Assembly: GCA_947462335.1 (NCBI GenBank)
Contig: OX381719.1
Location: forward strand, 65,822,808 to 65,886,807
Length of the DNA stretch: 64,000 nt
Origin: Harmothoe impar
Taxonomy: Eukaryota; Annelida; Polychaeta; Phyllodocida; Polynoidae
Direction: 5' to 3'
Under the pieces are notes generated by a model, which saw only the letters and a program-made list of their open reading frames with translations, was not told the DNA's origin and did no database searches. The stretch's first letter is position 1; each line of letters starts with the position of its first letter. Of this stretch, positions 43,013 to 51,920 are shown piece after piece. A program made the position numbers and the translations under genes.

Positions 43013-45398
43013 GTCGGGCATAACTTCCATTGGGGAAGTTATTCCCATATTAGTGACATACCAGTGCCACCTAGTGCCTCCTACCGGCACCAGCCGTGGA
43101 ACTCTTCTCCAGGGGAGGGGAGGTACCAGCAGCAAGCAAGCAGGCAGCAAGGCCAGCAGCAGGCCAGCAGAGACTCTGATTTTTTTCGGTCAAGAATTCG
43201 GTCAAAATGACGGTCTGCTTTTGCGGAACGGAGTACCATGGCAACAGGAACTCCTGCCCCAAATGCAATGCCCCAAACCCGGACAAGGGAACCCCCAGGA
43301 AGGTGTTGCAGGGACAGGACCAGCCTGCACCGGCACAGGACGACCATGGCGGCTCCGAGGGCCGGCAAGAGACCGGCCAGGGCAGCTCTGCCTCGCCGGC
43401 ACCCCCGGGCGGTACGGCCCGCCAACACAGCGCGGAGGCCGCGGAGTACAGTGCGGCCCGGGAGGTAGAGCTTCAGCAAGCCTTAGATCGCCTCGAAACT
43501 TTGACAATAAAGGAAAAGGCTAGAGAAGAGGACCTTAAGCGGACACAGAGGCTGAAGGAAGCGGAGATGGAGCTGGCATCCTTAAGAGCAGCAAATAACC
43601 GGATAGAAAGGGATACAAAGTTCGCCGAATCCGCATTCCGCGGTGTTGTTGAGGCCGTGGAGAGCGCAGACGGATTGCAGCGGTCCGCAGACCCCCGAGG
43701 AAGCGCCTTATGCTACACGGACGAGGGTACCAGCGGCCACCACCTGTCCGCATTACCTGAGGAAGACTTCGGCCGAAGCTTTCCGTCTCTGTCCGCGAAG
43801 CAGCAGCTCGGCGCGCATGCGCAAACCAAGATGGCGGACCATAACATCCGCCCAGACGAAAACAGAGAGGAGGGGGTCGCTTTTTCGCAATTTCTGGCAG
43901 AACAAAGGCGAATAAAAGCTCTAAACCGGTCGCAAACGATAGAGCATGTACATTTACCCCAGTCCCGATCCTCAAAGCCGTCGCAATTGTCGCAGAAAAG
44001 TTGGTTGGGGGACTTTTGTGAGAATGGCCAGATCCCACCTACCTCGGCGGCGACATCGTCTTTGATCGCGGGTGGTGCGCTTCATCCCGGGGTGCCGGGA
44101 GGCTCCACGCTTCATCACGGACACCCGGGGAGCTTCACGCTTCATCATGGTACAGGTCAGTCTGGCAGTTTTAAGCAAGCAGGGGGTGTGTCTAGGCCTG
44201 CTGGGGCCACAACATCCTCTCAGGTGTCTGATCCTACCAATGAAGGGAAGCATGGACACACCCAACAGCAGCAGGAGCAGTGTCAACAGCAGGTGTTGGG
44301 GCAGCATCAACAGCAGCAGCAGCAACAGCAGGAGGATGCAGACCCCTCCTATGCAGAATTTCTGCTGTGGAGACAGCAGCAACAGTGGGCTGGGTTGGCA
44401 GGGGATGTGACCCCTTCCACCCAGTCTACTCAACATAATCAGCAAACACTACAGCAACATCTACAGCAACAGCGGGGCCAACACGGGTCCAACCGGTATC
44501 AACAGCAGCAATCCTACACTTCAGGCCAACCCCTCTCCGCGACACCCCCGCCAGGTTTCTCTAGTCTGCCATCGGCAGGTGGGCTAGGCATAAATCTGGG
44601 GGCGAGCCACACCCTGCACACCGGGCTAGCTACGGCAGGGTTGGGCTTCGGCAACATGGGCCTACAGTCGGGGGATGTTGATGGCCTCTTCAGAAATGTC
44701 GCGTCAGGTAAGTCAGCTGTGGAGGGTGATATCCTGGCCTCTCTACATGCAGCTAATGAGGCTAGCATGAGGAAAAGGTCCAAGCTGTGGATCAGGCCAG
44801 ACTACCACCTCCCAGCTGACAAAGACTACAGCGAAATGTCATATAGGGAGTTAATTTACGGGATGATCAATGTCACGCAGGCCCTGATCATAGCCGATCA
44901 TCCCGACTTGAGCCCCTTGTCATACCTAGATCACATGAAATTCATCGCCCTGAAGGAGATAAAACCCACCTATTGCATGAAGGCCATATGCCAGTATGAT
45001 AGAGAGGTGACCGACAAGGTGCTGAAAAAGCAGATCCCCAAGTTTGCCGCGGCTGACCACGGTGCGATGGCAAACAACATGGGCATGGACAAAACTCTGG
45101 CCTACGTAAAGATGCAACAGGAGATGGCAAAGCAGATGTCCCTTCTAAACAAGGCCCCGGGCAAGCCACCAGCTAGGCCGTCAAGTCAGGGCAAATTCAG
45201 GATCGACTGCCCTGACCACCTGTGCAAGCGGTTCAACTTCACGGCGTGCGATTGGACATTATGCAGGAAGCAACACTCGTGTGCGGTCTGCGGTGGCCCG
45301 CACGGGGCTCGGGGATGCGCACACAACCCCTACAACCAAGGGGGGCAGCCTCAGAGCCAGGGTAGCTTCCTGTTTCTAATAAGAGTTTAAAAAAACTT
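43013..45398 (+). mobile_element. Replacement segment in the right arm: 5' part of a YR retroelement
   Basis: 2,386 bp with no match in the left arm, GC-richer than the surrounding arm. It contains a gag-like ORF preceded by about 190 bp of leader. At its right end a 29-bp stretch (45,367-45,395, starting TTCCTGTTTCTAATAAGAG) repeats 42,891-42,919 of the neighbouring PC4-like gene exactly. It is bounded on both sides by palindrome sequence. No terminal repeat of a complete retroelement was recognised. Confidence 0.75.
43207..45390 (+). CDS. Gag-like ORF1 of a DIRS/Ngaro-type retroelement, C-terminus truncated
   Basis: A 727-residue frame. It begins with a small Cys motif (C4, C6, C17, C20: CFCGTEYHGNRNSCPKCNA), then a Leu/Glu/Lys-rich coiled coil (about 95-140), a long Gln-rich region (about 350-450; CAG/CAA runs) and a conserved-looking block (MSYRELIYGMINVTQALI). 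The end has a Cys/His module at 668-704 (CPDHLCKRFNFTACDWTLC then HSCAVCGGPHGARGC) typical of ORF1 in tyrosine-recombinase retroelements, probably for nucleic-acid binding. The last ~8 residues come from the duplicated 29-bp arm sequence, so the native C-terminus is lost. No reverse transcriptase follows. Confidence 0.75.
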   Translation: MTVCFCGTEYHGNRNSCPKCNAPNPDKGTPRKVLQGQDQPAPAQDDHGGSEGRQETGQGSSASPAPPGGTARQHSAEAAEYSAAREVELQQALDRLETLTIKEKAREEDLKRTQRLKEAEMELASLRAANNRIERDTKFAESAFRGVVEAVESADGLQRSADPRGSALCYTDEGTSGHHLSALPEEDFGRSFPSLSAKQQLGAHAQTKMADHNIRPDENREEGVAFSQFLAEQRRIKALNRSQTIEHVHLPQSRSSKPSQLSQKSWLGDFCENGQIPPTSAATSSLIAGGALHPGVPGGSTLHHGHPGSFTLHHGTGQSGSFKQAGGVSRPAGATTSSQVSDPTNEGKHGHTQQQQEQCQQQVLGQHQQQQQQQQEDADPSYAEFLLWRQQQQWAGLAGDVTPSTQSTQHNQQTLQQHLQQQRGQHGSNRYQQQQSYTSGQPLSATPPPGFSSLPSAGGLGINLGASHTLHTGLATAGLGFGNMGLQSGDVDGLFRNVASGKSAVEGDILASLHAANEASMRKRSKLWIRPDYHLPADKDYSEMSYRELIYGMINVTQALIIADHPDLSPLSYLDHMKFIALKEIKPTYCMKAICQYDREVTDKVLKKQIPKFAAADHGAMANNMGMDKTLAYVKMQQEMAKQMSLLNKAPGKPPARPSSQGKFRIDCPDHLCKRFNFTACDWTLCRKQHSCAVCGGPHGARGCAHNPYNQGGQPQSQGSFLFLIRV

Positions 45399-46133
45399 TT
45401 TGATTCCACTACCAGGTTTAATAAAGCATCATCAAATTATACCTTTGATTTATAATTCAATAGACAAAACTGTATAAAGGTCCCTCTGTATACATGCACA
45501 TGATATGACTATCAGAGGAACATGTTCAGTTGGCAAAGCATCTGAATATATAATGATGTGCCTCTTTGAACCATGTCCAAACAGAGCCAAACCATTTTTC
45601 CGTTGAAGCTAGGTCTCTTTGATGTGGAACATGTCCAGACATGTCTCAAACTCAAGCAGCCAAATATATATTGATGTGCCTCTTTCAAGTATGTCCAAAC
45701 AGATCCAAACCGTTTTTCCTTTGAATACTGCACCATATAGTGACTTCATATCAAATACAATATATATTCTATGCAATTAATAATTGATCATAATATAATG
45801 CTCTATCCAGCCTAACGTCATATCCATCTGTATCCTACATAAATTAAGTGTGACATGAATATTTATTGAGGCTGCATGTTCAAACATGTCTAAAGGATGA
45901 CTTAATTGCATTCATAATGAGATTTTACTTTGGTCACTTGCCAAATATCCATGTTATGCATATCATTAACATTCTAAAACTGTGACATGAATAATTAATG
46001 AGGCTACATGTTCAAACATGTCCATATGGTGACCTACTTAGACTCATGGATATCATTGACCTACTTAGCAATGACCTACTGACCTACTGACCTAGATAAA
46101 AAGGGGGGTCCTGCGGATACCTCCCCTACTACT
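45399..46133 (-). repeat. Outer inverted-repeat segment, right
   Basis: Reverse complement of 26,823-27,557, including the two iterated motifs and the terminal CCCCTACTACT. Confidence 0.9.
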
Positions 46134-46139
46134 CATAAA
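46134..46139. repeat. 6-bp target-site duplication, right copy
   Basis: CATAAA directly after the terminal CCTACTACT, identical to 26,817-26,822. Confidence 0.85.
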
Positions 46140-46791
46140 TTTCAAAATGCTGTATTTGGGTCAAAAATGGGTCTTTTTGGGTCAGGAAAAAAATAGGTGG
46201 TACTTCAGCATGTCGACTTTACTATAACTGAGGCTCAGACATTTTAGGGGCCTCAAAATATCCAAAAATTGAAAAAAGCAAACGCAAGTTGAGTAGAGAC
46301 AAGGCCGTATATAGGATTTCAACAGGGTTTAGAAGCTGAAGTGACCCTAACTCAGGGGGGGCTTGGGGGGTCTTAAAATTATTTTTATTAAATGGAATAT
46401 CGCAATCTGGGATATTAAACATGTCACCTTTGATATATATCAAGGGCAGATCTCAAAAATTGCTCTAACCCCCCCAAACAATTTTTTGTCGTTGAGCAAT
46501 TATTCAAGTCATTCTAGTAGCATTCATGTTTGACGGTCGTGCCGCTATTTGGTTTAGTGACTTCTACATGTTGGATTTCTTAATGAATCACATGACTAGA
46601 AAGGCCTAATACTGGGGAGTTGAGAAAAAAATATTTTGGGGCTCCCCCCCCCCCTTCTGTGCAATTTTAGAGCATATTTTTAGTTTGGCTCGGGCCACTG
46701 TCAGTCGGCGCCCATAGACTCACTATGTTAAAGCACTACCGGGTAGCGTCTGACCGAGTGAAAACTTCGCCACAAAAGTTCATTTTTCTCA

Positions 46792-47112
46792 ATAACTACT
46801 GAATATTATGCAATGGCACCTCGAAATCCTGTATCTATAGACATCTGTGGTAGTCCCCGCAAAAGGATTTGCTAATATATTGTGTCTGAAGGCTTCAAAA
46901 CCTAAATGAGCAAAATATGACAAGGCGCTCATGTTTAGGATTTTGGTGTAGGCGTGCCTTTAAAAAGTTTTCATGGCTATTCTTCAGTTTGCTTTTTTAA
47001 TTATTTCGATACTTAGAGACGATATTTGAGCAAATCCTTTTGCGGGGACTAGGACAAGTATGTAGAGATACAGGATTTCGGGGTGCCATTGCATTATATT
47101 CAGTAGTTATTT
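46792..47112. repeat. ~320-bp inverted repeat (MITE-like)
   Basis: Arms of about 85 bp at 46,792-46,876 and 47,028-47,112 face each other with roughly 85-90 percent identity by eye. They share AATAACTACTGAATAT, TGCAATGGCACC, GAAATCCTGTATCT and CCCCGCAAAAGGATTTGCT. The 150-bp middle is not repeated. No open frame. Confidence 0.75.
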
Positions 47113-47269
47113 TATTAACAGTGTTTGAATCGGGGACTTTGAGAATTTGGTCTAGACCGTCGCCATTTTGTCAGTTTTCAGTGACATTTCCAAGAATCGA
47201 AAATTACATTATTTAGGGGTGGAATTTGATTCTAGTTTTGATGTATGCTTTGTAGAAGGGTTCAATCTA

Positions 47270-47275
47270 TTTATT
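47270..47275 (-). terminator. Polyadenylation signal of the 47-kb gene
   Basis: AATAAA on the minus strand, 24 bp after the stop codon of the two-exon gene at 47,299-48,135. Confidence 0.6.
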
Positions 47276-47298
47276 CATCATATTTTTACCTTGCGGTA

Positions 47299-48135
47299 CT
47301 AGTGTAATAACCCGTGAGGGTGTCTGGCTGATGGTATTTGTTGATCGGTTGCTTTGTCGATGGTCACTCCTTTCGGGAGAGGCTTGCGCACGCCGAGGAT
47401 GAAAGAGCACATCAGGGAACATAGTCTACGGGGTGGTATGTCAAGCACATCTCGATTTTCTTTTAATTCCACCATGAAGAATGTGTGTACCTTCCTCATG
47501 ACCTAGAAATTAAAAAAATAGGGGTTATAATAAGTTAGATATAGATTAAAACAGGCGTGGTATCCAAGTAAATTCTCCCAACTTAAATTCTCCCAACCAC
47601 AGCCGCGCCGACACGCCTTCACTCAAAACATCAACAATGGCTTCATTTCTGCACTCACCGACGCTGTCTTTCGGACTGTGTTTTTATTCCTCCTCTCCTC
47701 CACATAGGTCCTATGGGCGGCTTCTTCTCTGTCAATGTCCTCCTGGGTTGGGGGAGGAATTATCTGCTCGTCATTTTCCTCCAGGTTGTCTCTGGGTGGT
47801 GGTATAACCTCACATTCCTCCAGGTTGTCTGCTGGAGGAGGAGGCCTCACCTCCGGCTCCTCTGTCAAATCAAACTCAAACAAATCGTTTAAAAGTCCGA
47901 ATTCACCTGTTGTCTCTTCAGCACATTCATTAAGGGCCTCTTCCACCAGCTCCTTAAGAGCCCACTTTTCAAAATTAAAAAAAACCTGACACGCTATGGC
48001 TTGTGGAAGCCTTTCTTTTTCCCTGGGGGTGATGTTGGACCAAGCAAACGGCTCCATATTCGCTATAGCAGACGACCAGAAGCCAACCGGAACTAGTTTT
48101 GCGTCTCTGCGTGTGGCTTCCACATATTCATACAC
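47299..48135 (-). CDS. Unrecognised two-exon gene
   Basis: Exon A (to 47,659) and exon B (47,502-47,299) are joined in phase 0 by a clear donor (TCG/GTGAGT) and an acceptor with a T-run (AATTTCTAG/GTC). The result is at least 226 residues. Exon A encodes an aromatic-rich start (LVPVGFWSSAIANMEPFAWS), a helical part and a Pro/Glu-rich segment with repeated PPP...DNLEE blocks. Exon B is compact (FFMVELKENRDVLDIPPRRL). AATAAA follows the stop by 24 bp. I do not recognise the family. The true start is unclear: the frame stays open upstream (FPADHRVYEYVEA), so the first exon may lie further right, or a non-ATG codon begins this frame. It may be a host gene or part of an unidentified transposon. 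Confidence 0.55.
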
Positions 48136-48569
48136 TCTGTGATCGGCCGGAAACGGAAGCCACCACCCTCAACTAACCCCCTGATACAGGCCCAAAATAC
48201 CGGAAGTGACCTGATATGGCTTCCCCGTCTGACGTAGGTACGTTCGAGTATCGATTTAACCACATGGCTTGATAAGTCACTTTACCATTGGCTCCAGTAG
48301 TCTTCTCAGACCATTCTCGCTAAGAACAGTGTAGTCTCCAGAAGCTGTAAGTGTCTGTACAGTGTGTAGCCTCTACTAGTCTCCCTCACTACTCCCACAC
48401 ACCGGTCCTGTTGCTGCATGTAGCAGCATAACCCGGTTTGCTGCTCCCCTCTCAGAGCTCCTGCAGCCAACTGCTCCCACAGCCCTGGGTCAGGCACCAC
48501 CTGCTGCTCTGACACACAGGGGGCAGCACTGTGGTAGGTAGAGGGAGCAGCTCAGGGAAGCTTGTAGTG

Positions 48570-49555
48570 TGTGAGGTATAGGGACTTGGTACTTGTAGTG
48601 TGTGAGGTATAGGGACTTGGTACTGGTAGTGTGTGAGGTATAGGGACTTGTAACTCGTAGTGTGTGAGGTATAGGGACTTGGTACTCGTAGTGTGTGAAG
48701 TAAAGGAACTTGGTACTTGTAGTGTGTGAGGTATAGGGACTTGTAGTGTGTGAGGTATAGGGACTTAGTACTTGTAGTGTGTGAGGTATAGGGACTTGGT
48801 ACTGGTAGTGTGTGAGGTATAGGGACTTGTAACTCGTAGTGTGTGAGGTATAGGGACTTGGTACTTGTAGTGTGTGAGGTATAGGGACTTGGTACTGGTA
48901 GTGTGTGAGGTATAGGAACTTGGTACTTGTAGTGTGTGAGGTATAGGGACTTGTAGTGTGTGAGGTATAGGGACTTGTTACTCGTAGTGTGTGAGGTATA
49001 GGGACTTGTAACTCGTAGTGTGTGAGGTATAGGGACTTGGTACTCGTAGTGTGTGAGGTATAGGGACTTGGTACTTGTAGTGTGTGAGGTATAGGGACTT
49101 GGTACTTGTAGTGTGTGAGGTATAGGAACTTGGTACTTGTAGTGTGTGTGGTATAGGGACTTGGTACTTGTAGTGTGTGAGGTATAGGGACTTGTAGTGT
49201 GTGAGGTATAGGGACTTGGTACTCGTAGTGTGTGAGGTATAGGGACTTGGTACTTGTAGTGTGTGAGGTATAGGGACTTGGTACTTGTAGTGTGTGAGGT
49301 ATAGGGACTTGGTACTTGTAGTGTGTGAGGTATAGGGACTTGGTACTTGTAGTGTGTGTGGTATAGGGACTTGGTACTTGTAGTGTGTGAGGTATAGGGA
49401 CTTAGTACTTGTAGTGTGTGAGGTATAGGAACTTGGTACTTGTAGTGTGTGTGGTATAGGGACTTGGTACTTGTAGTGTGTGAGGTATAGGGACTTGTAG
49501 TGTGTGAGGTATAGGGACTTGGTACTCGTAGTGTGTGAGGTATAGGGACTTGGTA
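48570..49555. repeat. 31-bp minisatellite, roughly 33 units
   Basis: Units of GTAGTGTGTGAGGTATAGGG plus ACTTGGTACTT, with some shortened 24-bp units lacking GGTACTT. It produces a long minus-strand open frame (Tyr/Ser/His/Thr repeats) that is a repeat artefact. Confidence 0.95.
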
Positions 49556-49678
49556 CAGGCTAGTAGCCATTAATCACCGGTATGCTACTGAAGGTGGGTG
49601 ATGCAGTCCACTTCACACTCACTCCCATCATTCCCTCACTGTGACTGTTTCTTGGTCACAATTTTATGATGATATGTA

Positions 49679-49704
49679 CATATATATATATATATATATA
49701 TATA
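49679..49704. repeat. (TA)n microsatellite
   Basis: About 13 TA units in ACATATATATA...TATACAC. Confidence 0.95.
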
Positions 49705-49705
49705 C

Positions 49706-51640
49706 ACATTAATATAGAGTGTGATGATAAGGAGACTGAAGAGGAGATAATTTCAACTATAGAGGTTGTGGATGTCAGGTTGTGGGGTGAAAGCCTCCTC
49801 CCTACGTGATCAGGTGGTCTGTGAGACTTCAGGTCACACACTAGAGTGCCTCTACATTGGTAAAATTCGACACGTGCGACGCGGCGACACAGCCCCTTTA
49901 AAAATCAACACGTGCGACAAGGCCCCTTTAAAAATCGATGGACACAGGCATTTTTACAAGGCCCCAGTATACTTTATATACATAAAAATCGACACAATGA
50001 CTCGGCCCTTCTTGCTAAAAATCGACACGGCGACATGGTCAAATCTGAGGGTACCCATGTAGAGACACACTAGAGGCCAATCACCCTATTAACACCCAGA
50101 GCCCCCTCAATACGCCCAAAGTGCTGCACAAAACACGCCACCTACAGTCAGCGGTGAGTGGGTGTACAGGGTGTACAGGGAAGCAGGGCAGGGTAAATAC
50201 AAACTGACAGCAGGGAGGCAGAATAGTGGTTCTACAAAGAAGGGTATATGGCTAAAGCTAAAGCTGTTTTATACAGTAAGAGGCCTGGGTGCTACTGAGG
50301 CTCTATTATGTATATAGACCACTCACCAGTTCCTGCTGCCAATTAATGAGGTAGTTTAGCCTGCTGCTTCTGTAGTGTCATTAGCAGGGGAGGGAGGCTT
50401 CAGGGGGCACAGGGGGGATTAGGCACAGTGTGGAGGCAATCAGCAAGTACTATGTATGTAGCAGCTTCCCGCTGTTTGAACTGCAGCACAGTGAGAGATA
50501 CTCGTTCATGGCATATCTCTCAATGCCTAATGATTTGTATTAGATAATCATCCCAATACGGGTGATTTAGGCTCTGCAGTATTTTACATAGAGTGTATAT
50601 AGACCATTCGAGGCTTTTCAGCAATTATTATCTAATTAAAAAAAAATTATCCCCACTAAATTAAATTTGAGATCAGTTTTGATACCTGTTAACAGGTCTG
50701 AGAGGCGGCCAAGAAATAATCCTGTTCTATTCTCAGCTTTACTTCTCGGCCCGTCATTTCTGTGCAGGCACTCTGTCCCCTGTATAATGAAACCACATGT
50801 ACAGGCTGTCGTCCGCCATCACTGTCCCCCCCCCCACCTATGATCCCCACCAAGAAGAAAGCTGTGACCAACACCATGTACATAGGGGGGTTATATGTAG
50901 CTGTTGCACAACTACTCATAGTACTGAACAGTATGTCACAAATTTTGGGGTGCAGAGGGTTCCCCCCATAGGTCAGAAAGTTGCCAAAATAAAGAGGTCT
51001 AGGTCACAAAAAGTTGCTTTTTTGGAACCTTTAATCTATCGTCAATTGTGTCCAAAAGTCGCCTCCAAAAAGGCCCAGGTCACCAGGTCCCTTTTGACGA
51101 TTATCAGTTCCCCAAACCTAACCCTAGCCTTTTATCAGTAATAAATGACAAAACATGAAATAAAACACACATCATTCAAAAGCGTAATTCATTTCAGAAC
51201 ATTTTAATACCTGTTGGTTTCCAGAGGTAATGCAGTAATTGTCATAAAGTTGTCATTGTCCATTGTCTTTTGAGAACACATGACAGTTCTCAGTAGAGAA
51301 CAAGTTTGTCAACATCAAAGATTAAAGATATGTAAGGTGCATGGACTGGTAACATCCCAGCTACATATTGATACATATTCATAAACAGATCTCCATATCA
51401 TACATGAGCCGTATAGGATTGTCTGCTATTGTTAGATCACACTGGCCTTGTGCAATACATATCTGGTATAAATATATAATCTGTGGTCATGGTCCCTCAA
51501 CCCTATTAATATATTCAACTTTCACAAGTGCAATAAAACCATGAGATCAGACATTTAGGATGCAAACAACACTAGGATTTATCAATTTATAAGGTTTTAC
51601 AATTAGACATAATGTAAATCCTACTGTTAAATTGTCTGGT
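49706..51640. other. No gene seen
   Basis: Contains a local repetition of AAAATCGACAC/GCGACA phrases (49,860-50,040). Open frames are short and unsupported. Confidence 0.5.
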
Positions 51641-51679
51641 CCACAATCTCTATCCTATTGGTGCTTGGTGCATGCCTGG

Positions 51680-51920
51680 TTATCCAATCTGCCCGTATCT
51701 TGTGTCTTGTAGTTATCCAATCTGGCCGTACTGTGTGTCTTCAGGTTATCCAATCTGCCAGTATCTTGTGTCTTGTAGTTACCCAATCTGCCCGTATCTT
51801 GTGTCTTGTAGTTATCCAATCTACCCGTACCTTGTGTCTTGTAGTTACCCAATCTGCCCGTATCTTGTATCCTATAGGTACCCGTTGCCTGCTGTGTCTA
51901 CCCAATCTGGCCGTATCTCC
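51680..51920. repeat. 33-bp minisatellite seeded by the end of the rolling-stone-like CDS
   Basis: About seven units of TTATCCAATCTGCCCGTATC plus TTGTGTCTTGTAG, starting at 51,680, 51,713, 51,746, 51,779, 51,812 and 51,845. The last, diverged unit overlaps the stop codon (51,898-51,900) and encodes the final RYGQIG of the gene on the minus strand. Confidence 0.9.

Larger units (their letters stand above)
26823..46133. mobile_element. 19.3-kb palindromic Polinton/Maverick-like element, non-autonomous
   Basis: The element begins AGTAGTAGGGGAGGTATCC and ends with its exact reverse complement, flanked by CATAAA on both sides. Inverted termini starting with AG and 6-bp duplications are the integration signature of Polinton/Maverick elements, which use a retrovirus-like integrase. 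The inverted repeat extends almost to the centre: 735-bp outer segments (26,823-27,557 and 45,399-46,133) plus 6,519-bp inner arms (29,898-36,416 and 36,494-43,012). Each arm carries a PC4-like gene, a C2H2 gene, small ORFs near the centre and a chromodomain-like relic. No DNA polymerase B, packaging ATPase, protease or capsid gene is present, so it depends on other copies. Structure and duplication are seen; the Polinton assignment is inferred. Confidence 0.8.

Noticed and set aside
43207..45390. A host Gln-rich transcription factor
   Set aside because: The C-terminal Cys/His module and N-terminal Cys motif match YR-retroelement ORF1 better, and the ORF sits in a sequence that replaced part of one transposon arm.
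26823..46133. The palindrome as a pure assembly artefact
   Set aside because: A false inverted duplication would not create matching 6-bp duplications outside both ends, and the arms differ by independent lesions and a 2.3-kb replacement. Long-read confirmation would still settle it.
48452..49570. 372-residue minus-strand open frame (Tyr/Ser/His/Thr repeats)
   Set aside because: It lies wholly in the 31-bp minisatellite and exists only because the unit lacks stops in that frame.
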